Positions 7,265 to 16,438 of a stretch of DNA of 64,000 bases are shown in pieces. The DNA is from Prosthecobacter gellanilyticus (GTDB taxonomy: Bacteria; Verrucomicrobiota; Verrucomicrobiia; Verrucomicrobiales; Verrucomicrobiaceae). Below the pieces are notes generated by a model. That model was given only the letters and a program-made list of their open reading frames with translations, did not search any database and was not told the origin of the DNA. Location of the stretch: the NCBI RefSeq assembly GCF_007992435.1, contig NZ_BKAG01000031.1, forward strand, positions 20,004-84,003, read 5' to 3'. Numbering within the stretch: position 1 is the stretch's first letter; each line of letters opens with the position of its first letter. The position numbers and the translations under genes were made by a program.

Positions 7265-9292
7265 TTATTTGGCCAGCAACTGCACGGCATCCCCGCCCAC
7301 GATGCCATCCGTGTTTTCATTCCGAATCGTGATGACGGCTGGCTTGTCCACCTCAAAAGAAAACTCACCCAGGCTAAGAAACAGCCCGTCAATCGGCGGC
7401 GCCTTCTTCTGGTTCACCGTGATGGTTTCCGAACCTCCCGCATGCTGGATCTGCACCGGCACATTGCTCGCACGATTCGGAGCCGCGGCATACGACACAC
7501 GCACCTCATAGCGACCCGTCTTCGGCACCGTCAGCTTGTAGCTGATGCTGAGCCGGCCCTTCTCGGAATTGCCATCATGCGTGCTCGCACCATCCACGGG
7601 TGTGCCATAGCTGCTGCCAATCCAGTGGCCGACCTTCTCCGCCGCACCATCATCCATCACAAGGCCTGGCAGCTTGCTTGAGCGCGGGATCTTCGCCAGC
7701 TCAGGGAGTTCCAGCACCGCCTTTTGTTCCAGCAGCTTGGCTCGCAAAGCCTTCACATCAATGCCCTGCACACTTTGTTTCGCACGCATTGCCTGCACCG
7801 CCGCAAGGCCCGAGGCATGCCCGAGCGCCATGTACACGGGCTCCATGCGCAGCGAGCAGTAGGCGATGTGGCTCGCGGAGAGACACACAGGCACCAACAG
7901 GTTCTCACACTCCGCACGCTTTGGCGTCAGGCTGCGATAGGCGATCTGATACGGAAGTGCCGGTGTGTCCTGGAAGCTGCCTTCATCCCGCACTGTGCCA
8001 TCTTCCGCCAGGATGCGCTGCACGATATGGCAGTCGATCAGGAACGAGCCCATGCCCACACCGTCCTCTTTAAAAATGTCCGTCTGCAGATCCTTCTGCA
8101 TCATGACATGCTCGCCGATCATGCGGCGACCCTCACGAATGTAGAGCGCATAAGGCCAGTGATTGTTGTCCGCGAACTCGTCTTTGCACAAACCCCAGCT
8201 CAGCGCCTGTTTGCGAAGACTCTCGGGAACCCGCTCATCATGTCCCAGGAACCAAAACATGCCCTGCGTGAAGTCAATGTGATCCTGCCAGATGCCTGCA
8301 CGCGTGGCCGCATCACCATCGGGATAACCAAAATTCGCACCCGGATAGTCCGTGGAGAAAAGCCCCTGCGCATTCAGGTCATACTTGCCATGCGAGGTCA
8401 GCCCCAAGTGAAACAATCGACCAAAGCGGACTCCAGGAAATGCCTTGATCAATCGCAGCAGCAGCTCATACCGCGAAGCATCATAGTTCGCCGGCTTGGG
8501 GAAGGGGACGAAGATCTCCGGACGCTGCGTGACACAGATGCGGAAGTTGTAGGCCTGGGTGCGATGATCTGCATCACCCGGCTTCAGCTTCGTATCGGCC
8601 GGAAACACACCAAAGATCGGCTTTCCATCTACACCCACTCCCGAGATGCTCGTCGGTGTGCCGTGAATGTAAGACGGGCCCGTGCCGCCGATCCCCGGGC
8701 ACTCGCTCTCCATCACCTCCACACTGCGCGGCCTGATCTGCATCGGATGATAGCCCGCCAGCGGCTCGCCATACTGCACGCGGCTCTCCCGTCCCACGAT
8801 GTAGCTCACCTTCGCCGCCGCCATGAGATCACCCTCATAGCTGGCATCCACAAACATCTTCCCGGTGTAGGTCGTTCCATCATTCGTAGTTAGGCTGTTG
8901 ATCTTCGTGCCCTCCTTGGTGATGCTCTTCAAACCCTGCGCCGTGACCAACTTCACCCCGGCCTCATTCAGCATCGCCTGAAACGCTGCCAGATTCGCAC
9001 TCGGTTCCGCATACCACATGTCGCTCCCTGCCTTGGAGGCCGCCGCACGCGCAAAGAACTCACGCGGAAATCCGCCGATGGTTTGCTCCTTCCCTACATC
9101 ACTCTTGCACAATCCGCCCGTGACCATGCCACCGATCCATTTAGTCGGTTCGATCACCACCACAGATGCACCTTCACGTGCCGCCACAATCCCCGCCGCC
9201 AGTCCCGCTGGCGTGCCTCCATAGATGACGAGATCCGTTTCAGCGGCAAAGGTTGCGGATGTCAGGAGCAGGGAAGTGAGCAGTAGCTTCAT
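7265..9292 (-). CDS. Secreted FAD-dependent oxidoreductase, copy 2
   Basis: Start 9292 gives signal peptide MKLLLTSLLLTSATFAAE. The 675-residue protein contains the FAD-binding Rossmann block DLVIYGGTPAGLAAGIVAARE, then IGGMVTGGLCKSDVG, VDASYEGDLMAAAKV, DHRTQAYNFRICVT, WPYALYIREGRRMIGEHVMM and VPVCLSASHIAYCSLRMEP. The last 130 residues or so are a beta-rich module (KTGRYEVRVSYAAAPNRASNVPVQI...GGSETITVNQKK) that resembles the carbohydrate-binding-like tail found in copy 3. Such tails may anchor the enzyme on a glycan. It follows the GDPD gene after 84 bp and precedes the pyruvyl transferase gene by 12 bp. Confidence 0.88.
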   Translation of the reverse strand: MKLLLTSLLLTSATFAAETDLVIYGGTPAGLAAGIVAAREGASVVVIEPTKWIGGMVTGGLCKSDVGKEQTIGGFPREFFARAAASKAGSDMWYAEPSANLAAFQAMLNEAGVKLVTAQGLKSITKEGTKINSLTTNDGTTYTGKMFVDASYEGDLMAAAKVSYIVGRESRVQYGEPLAGYHPMQIRPRSVEVMESECPGIGGTGPSYIHGTPTSISGVGVDGKPIFGVFPADTKLKPGDADHRTQAYNFRICVTQRPEIFVPFPKPANYDASRYELLLRLIKAFPGVRFGRLFHLGLTSHGKYDLNAQGLFSTDYPGANFGYPDGDAATRAGIWQDHIDFTQGMFWFLGHDERVPESLRKQALSWGLCKDEFADNNHWPYALYIREGRRMIGEHVMMQKDLQTDIFKEDGVGMGSFLIDCHIVQRILAEDGTVRDEGSFQDTPALPYQIAYRSLTPKRAECENLLVPVCLSASHIAYCSLRMEPVYMALGHASGLAAVQAMRAKQSVQGIDVKALRAKLLEQKAVLELPELAKIPRSSKLPGLVMDDGAAEKVGHWIGSSYGTPVDGASTHDGNSEKGRLSISYKLTVPKTGRYEVRVSYAAAPNRASNVPVQIQHAGGSETITVNQKKAPPIDGLFLSLGEFSFEVDKPAVITIRNENTDGIVGGDAVQLLAK

Positions 9293-9376
9293 GCGGGGGG
9301 AAGGCGGGGTGAGAAAGTCATACGCCCGAGGGAGCAAACAGCCGCCGGGTTCATTTCACGAAAGGCAGTATCAGAA

Positions 9377-10222
9377 TCACTTCAATGGCTCGATGCCAAA
9401 CTCGCGGGCGACTGGCATCGCGGTCGTGACGTCATTCACCAGCGGAAAGTTCACCCCGGCCTGCCACTGACGGCGCAGACCTTCAGGCGTCTCATCGTGG
9501 TAGTAGTTCACCTTCACACCCGCCTCATTCAGCAGCTTCACCGCCTCAGTCGGCACCACACCCTTGCCGAGTAGTTGAATGAAGGATGCCTTCATCTCGA
9601 TTGTTTCCTGCGCATAAGCCATCGAGTCTCCCTGGCGTTCCATGTTGCAGATGAGAATGTCAGGCACCGCCGCGCGCGCAGTTTTCGCCTGATCTGCCAT
9701 CGCCGCCAGGAAGGCCTGATGTTTGCGGCCAGTCTTTTCGATCACCTTCGCCGTGGCCTCGCCAAGCGCTGCGCCGCCCTTGAGATGGCAGTTGAGCCAC
9801 ACATTCTTTGGAAACACTGCCAGCCCCTCCTCAAAGGTCGGAATGCGTGTGCCGGCAAACTTGGCATTCATCTTCGCGCCTGTGTCCAGCCCCTTGATCT
9901 CCGCCAGAGTGAGATCGCTCACCTTGCCTTTGCCATTCGTGGTGCGATCCACGGTCGTGTCATGCATCAGCACCAGCGCGCCATCCTTGGTGAGCTGGAT
10001 GTCGAACTCAATCATGTGAGCTCCCAACCTCACGGCCTCCTCCAGCGCCGGAATTGTGTTCTCCGGATGCGTGCTCATGGCCCCTCTGTGTGCGCAAAGC
10101 CCGCGAGTGGGCAATAGCGGGTCGGCCGCGAAACTGGAATAAAGGGGAAGAAAAAGCGCGAGGAGGGCGAAACGAAAATTCATGGGGCCAGACGAAACGA
10201 GCCGGTTGGGAAGCTTCTTCAT
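9377..10222 (-). CDS. Secreted glycerophosphodiester phosphodiesterase, copy 1
   Basis: The 281-residue protein has the GDPD TIM-barrel signature: LCAHRG, HPENTIPALEEAV, IEFDIQLTKDGALVLMHD with the HR, E-x-D and HD catalytic and metal residues all present. Two starts are possible. ATG 10222 gives MKKLPNRLVSSGPMNFRF, and ATG 10183 (MNFRFALLALFLPLYSSFAA) is a cleaner signal peptide; I keep the longer frame but prefer 10183 as the true start. The family hydrolyses glycerophosphodiesters; in this neighbourhood it could release glycerol-phosphate substituents from a polymer. It is first in the minus-strand unit reaching to 3919 and diverges from the hydrolase-CapA gene across a 67-bp spacer. Confidence 0.88.
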   Translation of the reverse strand: MKKLPNRLVSSGPMNFRFALLALFLPLYSSFAADPLLPTRGLCAHRGAMSTHPENTIPALEEAVRLGAHMIEFDIQLTKDGALVLMHDTTVDRTTNGKGKVSDLTLAEIKGLDTGAKMNAKFAGTRIPTFEEGLAVFPKNVWLNCHLKGGAALGEATAKVIEKTGRKHQAFLAAMADQAKTARAAVPDILICNMERQGDSMAYAQETIEMKASFIQLLGKGVVPTEAVKLLNEAGVKVNYYHDETPEGLRRQWQAGVNFPLVNDVTTAMPVAREFGIEPLK

Positions 10223-10231
10223 AGGTTTCGT

Positions 10232-10244
10232 AAAACACCGTTTT
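10232..10244. promoter_or_regulatory. Operator-like palindrome AAAACACCGTTTT in a divergent spacer
   Basis: The 67-bp spacer between the GDPD gene (minus) and the hydrolase-CapA gene (plus) contains AAAAC-ACC-GTTTT, a symmetrical 13-mer, in an A/T-rich patch unlike its GC-rich surroundings. Its position suits a site acting on one or both divergent promoters. It does not resemble the TGGTCA sites. No binding protein can be named. Confidence 0.35.
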
Positions 10245-10289
10245 CGTGCTGGATGAACGAACTCGGCGGATGCAACGTTCTAGCCTCCC

Positions 10290-12275
10290 ATGCGCTCAGA
10301 CCAATACTTGGTTACCCGTGTCTCGCTTCGCCATGCTTTGATGCAGGCTGCGAGTCTTCTCTCAGTGCTCTTCACCCTCGGCTTGTCCTGCCTCGATGTG
10401 CAGGCGCAGACGCTACCCGCCAGGTTCGAACCCGGCGCTGGTCGTTTTGAGATCCAGCACGATGGCCGCTCTCTCCCTGTCTGGTATTTCCGCCCGGAGA
10501 AAACCACCCCTGACACACCCATCCTTATCGTCATGCATGGCGTGAACCGCGATGCCGACCGCTATCGCAATGAATGGATGCCTCATGCTCAGAAGCATGG
10601 CTTCATCCTCGCTGCGCCGGAGTTTTCCGAAAAAAGCTTTCCTGGCACCGAAGGCTATTCCTTGGAAGCCAAAGGCGCCTTCGGTTTCATCGAACCTGTG
10701 TTTGATGCAGTGAAGGCTGCCACCGGAAACCGCAGCGACCGCTACCATCTCTACGGCCATTCTGCCGGAGCGCAGTTCGTGCATCGCTATCTCTACTTCG
10801 TCCCGCAGGCTCGCGTGGCCAAGGCCGTCGCGGCTAATGCGGGCTGGTGGACCATGCCAGACCTGACGGTCGATTTTCCCTATGGTTTGAAAGGCTCGCC
10901 GATTCAGGAAGACTCCGTCAAAGCCATGCTCCAGCGTCCGCTCGTGGTGCTGCTGGGCACTGCGGACACAGATCCCAATCACAAAAATCTGCGGCGCACG
11001 CCTGAGGCCATGTTGCAGGGACCGCATCGCTTCGCCCGTGGCCAAACATTCTTTGCAACAGGCAAGAAGCAGGCTGCCAAGCTCGGCGTGTCTCTCGGCT
11101 GGCAGCTCGCCACCGCACCCGGTGTGCCGCATAGTGATGCTGGCATGTCAGCCTTCGCGGTGCAGTGGCTCTTCGGCCAGCCGGCCATCACGGGCCGCGA
11201 TCCCCAGCATGTGCGTGTGCTCTTCGGTGGCGATACCAGCGGCGGCGAAAGCTACCAGGAGCAGTATCCCAAAGAGGGCGGAGTGAACATCCTCACAGAG
11301 AAAGGCTATGAATATGGCCTCACTCATCTGAAGCGCCTGCTGTCAGCCGCCGACTTCAATGTCATCAATCTCGAGACCCCGCTCACCACGCGTCGTGAAA
11401 GCCCGCTGAAGTCCAAGGACTACCTGCACTACAGTGATCCTGTGAAGCTGCCCGCGCTCTTCGCGCCGTATGCGCCTCTCGCCTTCTCGCTCGCGAACAA
11501 TCACACGCTCGATCACGGCCCCGAAGGTCTCGATGAAACCTTCGCTGCACTCACGACCGCTGGCATGGCGACCTTTGGCACGGGCAACAATCTCGCCTCT
11601 GCGGAGAAGCCCTTGCTTCAGGAACTCCGCATCGGTGGCAAATCAGCCACACTAGCCATCTTCGGCGCCTTCGAGTATCGCAAAGACTACGACCAGGATT
11701 TCCACTTCTACGCGGGTGAGGACAAGCCGGGCTGCGCTCCTGTGGATGTGCCTGGCGTGAAGAAAGCCATCGCTGATCTTCGGCGCAACACACCAGATGC
11801 CTTTGTGGTCTACTTCGTCCATTGGGGCGGTAACTATCTTTGGAAGAACGAAGAACAAACCACCACTGCCCATGCCTTGCGTGAAGCGGGAGTGGATCTT
11901 GTGATCGGCCACGGCGCCCACCTCATGCAGGAGGTCGAGCACGACGGCAAAGGCTGGATCTTCTACAGCATCGGCAATCTCCTCTTCAATGCCCGTGGCC
12001 GTTACGCCGCCAACCACGCGCCGCCCTTCAGCTTGCCGTTGGTCGCCGACTTCTCCATGAAGGACGACAAACTGCAAACCAGCCTGCGTGTGTATCCCAT
12101 CGTCAGTGACAACCAGCTCACCAACTATCAGCCGCGCTTTGTCACCGAGACAGAGTTGTCTGCTGTGGATGCCATGCTCGCCGACAAAAGCGCCTGGAAT
12201 GCAGCTGCACGTGCCGCTGTGAAACGAGGTGCTGATGACGTTGGTCCCTACCTCGAGTTCGGAACCCCCAAGTAA
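10290..12275 (+). CDS. Fusion of PHB-depolymerase-like hydrolase and CapA-type (PGA_cap) domain
   Basis: The 661-residue protein begins with a long n-region and hydrophobic segment (LLSVLFTLGLSCLDVQAQ), so it is exported. Residues about 45-295 form an alpha/beta hydrolase: LIVMHGVNRDADRY, nucleophile motif YGHSAGAQF, and a His in GVPHSDAGM. Residues about 305-655 match the CapA/poly-gamma-glutamate capsule metallophosphatase-like fold: RVLFGGDTSGG, FNVINLETPL, LANNHTLDHG, TFGTGN, VVYFVHWGGNY, VIGHGAHLMQEVE and FYSIGNLLFN. CapA domains are linked to poly-gamma-glutamate or capsule handling. The combination is unusual and its substrate is unknown. The gene converges with the GDPD gene at 12280, leaving 4 bp. 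Confidence 0.82.
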   Translation: MRSDQYLVTRVSLRHALMQAASLLSVLFTLGLSCLDVQAQTLPARFEPGAGRFEIQHDGRSLPVWYFRPEKTTPDTPILIVMHGVNRDADRYRNEWMPHAQKHGFILAAPEFSEKSFPGTEGYSLEAKGAFGFIEPVFDAVKAATGNRSDRYHLYGHSAGAQFVHRYLYFVPQARVAKAVAANAGWWTMPDLTVDFPYGLKGSPIQEDSVKAMLQRPLVVLLGTADTDPNHKNLRRTPEAMLQGPHRFARGQTFFATGKKQAAKLGVSLGWQLATAPGVPHSDAGMSAFAVQWLFGQPAITGRDPQHVRVLFGGDTSGGESYQEQYPKEGGVNILTEKGYEYGLTHLKRLLSAADFNVINLETPLTTRRESPLKSKDYLHYSDPVKLPALFAPYAPLAFSLANNHTLDHGPEGLDETFAALTTAGMATFGTGNNLASAEKPLLQELRIGGKSATLAIFGAFEYRKDYDQDFHFYAGEDKPGCAPVDVPGVKKAIADLRRNTPDAFVVYFVHWGGNYLWKNEEQTTTAHALREAGVDLVIGHGAHLMQEVEHDGKGWIFYSIGNLLFNARGRYAANHAPPFSLPLVADFSMKDDKLQTSLRVYPIVSDNQLTNYQPRFVTETELSAVDAMLADKSAWNAAARAAVKRGADDVGPYLEFGTPK

Positions 12276-12279
12276 GCCC

Positions 12280-13206
12280 TCAGCGCTTCTCAAACAAACC
12301 AGCTTTCCCCTTTGGGACCGCCGCTGATCCATACAGCATCGTTCCGAGAGGCACGGGAATATCCGTCTCGATGATGTCAGCGCCACGATTCAGAAAGGCG
12401 CGATACTCGGGCTCGAGCAGCTTGATGTCCTTCACCTCACCCTGGATTACCTTTCGGTCCAGGTTTCGCGAGGTGCCGATCATCGTGCAGGCACCTTTGC
12501 CGTGAATGTAGTCATAGAGTGCTTTGTCCTCAGGCGGGACGTGACCCACGAACGCCACCACATTCTTCCACGGCACGCCGAGCCCATCAAACTCCTCCGC
12601 CTTCGCCAGAGTTGGAATCATCACCTCCATGGTGATGTTCGGATTCACTCGATGAACCGCGACCACCTCTTTGAAGCTCGAAACAATGAGCATCACATAG
12701 GCCTCAGCTTTGAGCCGTGTGACGATCTCAGCCCGTTCAACAGCCGTGACATCCTTCTGATCCAGCACCAGCACCGTCTTGCCTCGCGCCCACTCAATGA
12801 CCTCATCCAGCGTCGGCAGTTGATGCTCCGTGGCATGACCTTCGGTGTCCTTCAGTCGCAGTTGCTTCAGTTCAGCGAGAGTGGCATCCACGACTTTTCC
12901 AGTGCCGGTAGTCGTCCGCTCCAGCGTCGCATCATGATGCACCACAATCGCACCATCCTTGGTTCGGCGCGGATCAATCTCCAGCATCGAAAAGGTGTGC
13001 GCCAGAGTATGTTCAAAGGTGGCAATGCAGTTCTCCGGATAATCCTTCGCCGGACCTCCGCGATGTGCACTGACCAGTGGTAGTGGCTCCCCACTGTAGT
13101 GAAGCAAAGCCTGCAAATCCTGTGGCGTCTCCAGCTTCAGACGATGAAGAGGTTCAGCGGCGAGAGCCGTTGTCGCGAGGAGAAGAAGGGCGGCCAGATG
13201 TTTCAT
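12280..13206 (-). CDS. Secreted glycerophosphodiester phosphodiesterase, copy 2
   Basis: The 308-residue protein has signal peptide MKHLAALLLLATTALAAE and the GDPD core: VSAHRGG, DYPENCIATFEHTL, LEIDPRRTKDGAIVVHHD, and later ETDIPVPLG. Catalytic His-Arg, Glu/Asp and His-Asp residues are conserved. It is the last gene of a tightly spaced seven-gene minus-strand unit starting at 20747 (sialidase, FAD oxidoreductase, sialidase, thioesterase, membrane protein, FAD oxidoreductase, GDPD). It lies 30 bp after the FAD oxidoreductase stop. It is clearly diverged from copy 1 at 9377, so the two are old paralogs rather than a recent duplication. Confidence 0.88.
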   Translation of the reverse strand: MKHLAALLLLATTALAAEPLHRLKLETPQDLQALLHYSGEPLPLVSAHRGGPAKDYPENCIATFEHTLAHTFSMLEIDPRRTKDGAIVVHHDATLERTTTGTGKVVDATLAELKQLRLKDTEGHATEHQLPTLDEVIEWARGKTVLVLDQKDVTAVERAEIVTRLKAEAYVMLIVSSFKEVVAVHRVNPNITMEVMIPTLAKAEEFDGLGVPWKNVVAFVGHVPPEDKALYDYIHGKGACTMIGTSRNLDRKVIQGEVKDIKLLEPEYRAFLNRGADIIETDIPVPLGTMLYGSAAVPKGKAGLFEKR

Positions 13207-13236
13207 AGGGACGGTAAAGTATGAAGAACCAAACGG

Positions 13237-15465
13237 TCACTTGCCAAGCCAGATCCAGCGCATGCCATCGATCGCCACGCGTCCGTCGACCTGTCCATTG
13301 CTCACCTCGACGAAACCATCGCGGCCTGCCTTGAACTCGAACTCACCCACCGGCACCCAGTTAAATGCGGTGGTTTCCTTGCGCTGGTCGATCGTCAGCT
13401 TGTCATTGCCAACCGCATGCTTGATCAGCAACGGAGTGTTGGTCGCCTGCGCTTTGGATGGACGGAATCCGAGGCAGACCTGATAGCGTCCTTCACGCAG
13501 CAAGGTAGGCCTGAACTGAGCGCGTGCAGGTGCCAGCTTCCCACGCACCACCATGTCCCGATGAATCCCCGGACCATGAAACACATCGGAATAGCGCAGT
13601 GGCAGTCCGGCGATGTAGTCCGGGAACGTGCCATTCCAGCGACCAAAGAGCTCTGCATCAAAATCATCCATCGTCACGTCGAGGGCCTCGGCAATCCCCA
13701 CTGGCACTTCAGCTGTCAGCAAGCGCCTTCTTCCCGCAGCGTCGGTGACCAGCAGACTGACCGCATGCTTCTTCTCCATCTCAAAGACATGCACCACGCG
13801 CTCACCTTCCGCACTGACCTTGCCATCACCGCTGAAGTTCCATTGGATCTGCTTCAGCGCATCCTTGTTGTGACTTGTCGGGATGGCTTTGAAGATCACC
13901 TTGTCGCCCGGCTTCGGGTGCGCCGGTGTCCAGGTGAGTTTAACTTGTGGCTGATACCCTGCATCAAGCACCGCGCCCTCCTTCAGCAGCGACTCACGCA
14001 GCTTCTGCGTATCCACCTTCTGCACAGGTTTCTTGTTAGCTATTGCAAGGTGCGCCGCGTTGCCTGCGGCCTGACCGAGCATCATGTAAACCGGTTCCAT
14101 CCTCAGTGAACAGTAGGCCACATGCGTGGCAGACACGCACACCGGCACTAGCAGGTTCTCCACATCTGGTGGCACCAGGCTACGATACGGAATGTCATAG
14201 TTGTTCACCGCCACATGCCGCGTGTGCTCGGGCACAAGCCGGCCTCCCTCGCGCAGATGCTGCACCACATGACAGTCGATGCCGTAGCTGCCCGTGGCGA
14301 TTCCATCCGCCTTCCACCGGTCTTGCGTCAGGTCAGACTCGCGCAGCAGATAGGCACCCACCATGCGGCGGCCTTCCCGCACATAGAGCTGAAAGGGAAA
14401 GTGTCCGCTGTCAGCAAACTCATCCTTCGGCAGGCCCCATTTGCACGATTCATTGCGAAAGGCCTCGGGCAGATCCGGATCATTCTGCGTGTAGTACAGC
14501 AGGCTCAGCGCGCGATCGCGAATGCGCTCGGCAATGCGGTCCCGTGTGGCCCAGTCACCATCCGCATAACCCTCGCTGTTCCCGGCCCAGTCAAACCAGT
14601 TCACATCATACTTGGCTCCAGGGTGCGCCTTGTCGAGCGTGGTAAAAAAACTGCCAAAACTCGTCGCCTTGCCTTCCTTGGCTCGCTTCCCATAGGTCTC
14701 GACAAACGGCGTTGGATCGTAGCTTCCCGGCTTCGGAAACAGCACGCGATTCTCCGTGTTTGAGGTCACGGAGACCCGGTAGTTGTAGGCCTGCGTACGG
14801 TGATCTGCCATGCCTCGCTGCTCCGTTGGCCCCATGCTCACACCGGCGAGTTGTTCTCCATATTCACTGCGCGCCTCGCGACCCACCCGATACGGCACCT
14901 TCGCGCCAGCCATTAGGTCACCCTCATAGCTCGCATCGATGAACACATCGCCGGTAAAGGTGCGTGTCGTGCCTGCGCTGAGGTCATCCACGACCAATCC
15001 AGTGACACGGTTTCCAGACTTCCCGCGATCTGCATCCAGCAGAGTGCCCTTGTAGCGGTGCTTCTTCCAAACCGTGATCTTCGGCTGCTCCTTGATCATC
15101 TGCTCGAAGACGAGTTCCGCCACATGAGGCTCAAAGGTCGCACCATTGCGTGCAGCCTTCACTTCCTTGGAATCTGCACCGTATTTGTCTGAGTAATACT
15201 TCACGATGCGCTTGAAGAAATCATCCGCCAGTCCGCCGACCGTCGCACGATCTCCCATGTCCGTGGCCACCAGTCCTCCACTCACCATGCCACCCACATG
15301 TGCATTCAGTTCCACCAGCGCCACCTCATGACCTTGACGTGCCGCAGCAATGGCTGCCATGACACCGGCAGGCGTACCGGCATAGACCACGACCTCACGG
15401 TGAATGGGCTCTTCAGCTCTTGTGAGACTGGCCAGGAGTAGGATGGGAAGGAGGCGATGAATCAT
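13237..15465 (-). CDS. Secreted FAD-dependent oxidoreductase with PKD-like and beta-rich tail, copy 3
   Basis: The 742-residue protein has signal peptide MIHRLLPILLLASLTRAE and the family blocks REVVVYAGTPAGVMAAIAAARQ, VGGMVSGGLVATDMGDR, IDASYEGDLMAGAKVPY, DHRTQAYNYRVSVT, GHFPFQLYVREGRRMVG and VPVCVSATHVAYCSLRMEP. From about residue 530 it carries a PKD-like segment (HPKPGDKVIFKAIPTSHNKDAL, WNFSGDGKVSAEGERVVHVFE) and then a beta-rich tail with LREGRYQVCLGFRPSKAQATNTPLLI like that of copy 2. These accessory modules suggest polymer binding. It is the sixth gene of the unit led by the sialidase gene at 20747. Confidence 0.88.
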   Translation of the reverse strand: MIHRLLPILLLASLTRAEEPIHREVVVYAGTPAGVMAAIAAARQGHEVALVELNAHVGGMVSGGLVATDMGDRATVGGLADDFFKRIVKYYSDKYGADSKEVKAARNGATFEPHVAELVFEQMIKEQPKITVWKKHRYKGTLLDADRGKSGNRVTGLVVDDLSAGTTRTFTGDVFIDASYEGDLMAGAKVPYRVGREARSEYGEQLAGVSMGPTEQRGMADHRTQAYNYRVSVTSNTENRVLFPKPGSYDPTPFVETYGKRAKEGKATSFGSFFTTLDKAHPGAKYDVNWFDWAGNSEGYADGDWATRDRIAERIRDRALSLLYYTQNDPDLPEAFRNESCKWGLPKDEFADSGHFPFQLYVREGRRMVGAYLLRESDLTQDRWKADGIATGSYGIDCHVVQHLREGGRLVPEHTRHVAVNNYDIPYRSLVPPDVENLLVPVCVSATHVAYCSLRMEPVYMMLGQAAGNAAHLAIANKKPVQKVDTQKLRESLLKEGAVLDAGYQPQVKLTWTPAHPKPGDKVIFKAIPTSHNKDALKQIQWNFSGDGKVSAEGERVVHVFEMEKKHAVSLLVTDAAGRRRLLTAEVPVGIAEALDVTMDDFDAELFGRWNGTFPDYIAGLPLRYSDVFHGPGIHRDMVVRGKLAPARAQFRPTLLREGRYQVCLGFRPSKAQATNTPLLIKHAVGNDKLTIDQRKETTAFNWVPVGEFEFKAGRDGFVEVSNGQVDGRVAIDGMRWIWLGK

Positions 15466-15510
15466 GCGCCTGCCATCACGTTGGCGGTTGCGCCTGCCTT
15501 TCGCCTCAAA

Positions 15511-15945
15511 TCAAGTTTCAGCCCGTCTCCTGCACGCCCATAGCAAGGCAGCACCGAAGAATAGACAGCCGAGGCAGTCCATGCCCATCCACCATTTAGG
15601 AAGCCCTGCCTGCGTATCGATCCAGAGAAACACCGGTGCGCACACAAGATAGATGCGGCCCACCAGTCGCACCAGCGGCTGATAACGCACCACATCCGTA
15701 GACATTGTCCACAGCAGCACTGCCTGTCCCACATAGACTGCTCCACCGCCTGCCATCATATAAAGCATCAGCGGCGTCATCGGGGGCTGGCCAAAGCCCA
15801 TGATCCAGGAGACCTTCTCTGCTGCGAGACGTGGCAAAATGACCGCAGGCAGTGCCAAAAGCGCGGCGAGTGCGGAGATGCGCAGGATCAGCCGCTGAAG
15901 TCGCACATGACCACAAGCCGCTTCTTCTGAAAATGGAGTGTTCAT
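15511..15945 (-). CDS. Small polytopic membrane protein, function unknown
   Basis: The 144-residue protein has four likely transmembrane helices at about residues 22-42, 58-80, 90-110 and 115-137, ending in the basic tail CRRRAET. Visible blocks include VSWIMGFGQPPMTPLMLYMMAGGG and LPKWWMGMDCLGCLFFGAALLWA. I do not recognise a family; the layout resembles small DoxX-like or unknown integral membrane proteins. It sits between a hotdog thioesterase gene (16 bp) and FAD oxidoreductase copy 3 (45 bp), so it is probably co-transcribed with the sialidase operon. Confidence 0.65.
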   Translation of the reverse strand: MNTPFSEEAACGHVRLQRLILRISALAALLALPAVILPRLAAEKVSWIMGFGQPPMTPLMLYMMAGGGAVYVGQAVLLWTMSTDVVRYQPLVRLVGRIYLVCAPVFLWIDTQAGLPKWWMGMDCLGCLFFGAALLWACRRRAET

Positions 15946-15961
15946 TTTGGGTTAAAGGAAT

Positions 15962-16390
15962 TCACTTGGCTGGCACCCGCTGGATGAACCACTCCACCGA
16001 AGCCGTCAGTGCATGCGTGCCGGACTCATCATGCAGTTCAACCGTGACAGAGATCAACGCACGTCCTTTGGCAGTCAGATCTGCATTGAGCTGTGCCAAG
16101 GCCTCTGGCGCAGTGATAACGGACGAATGCACGCTGCCATTCGCGGGCTTCCTAAACTTGGCCTCAATATGTCGCACCACCGGCACCACACCTTCACTGG
16201 ACCCAAAATGCTTCAGGAGATACTCGCCGCTGCTCGCCTCGGCCAAGGCCAGGAGCGCACTGGCATGCACAGTGCCGAGGTGGTTCAGATACTGCCCGCC
16301 AGCGGGCAGTTGCAGCATTTGGTTAGGTTCAGAGGCAGGTGTGATGCCCAGAAACGTATTGAAAGGAAGCTCGGTGACACTGTGCTTCAT
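15962..16390 (-). CDS. Hotdog-fold thioesterase-like protein (DUF4442/PaaI-like)
   Basis: The 142-residue cytoplasmic protein has the hotdog pattern GGQYLNHLGTVHASALLALAEASSGEYLL, where the NHxGTVHA-type turn and long central helix match PaaI/DUF4442 thioesterases. This is followed by beta strands ending SVEWFIQRVPAK. The family hydrolyses acyl-CoA or related thioesters; the substrate here is unknown. Its place inside an operon of secreted glycan enzymes (48 bp after sialidase 16439, 16 bp before the membrane protein) is odd for a housekeeping thioesterase. Confidence 0.72.
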   Translation of the reverse strand: MKHSVTELPFNTFLGITPASEPNQMLQLPAGGQYLNHLGTVHASALLALAEASSGEYLLKHFGSSEGVVPVVRHIEAKFRKPANGSVHSSVITAPEALAQLNADLTAKGRALISVTVELHDESGTHALTASVEWFIQRVPAK

Positions 16391-16438
16391 GCGCGGGCAT
16401 CTTGAGCCAGTCCTCGCGGCTGTCCAATTCGATTCTCC

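Noticed and set aside
7724..8893. Long open frame (389 codons) on the plus strand
   Set aside because: It is wholly antisense to FAD oxidoreductase copy 2, His/Arg-rich with no domain or signal; an effect of GC-rich codon use.
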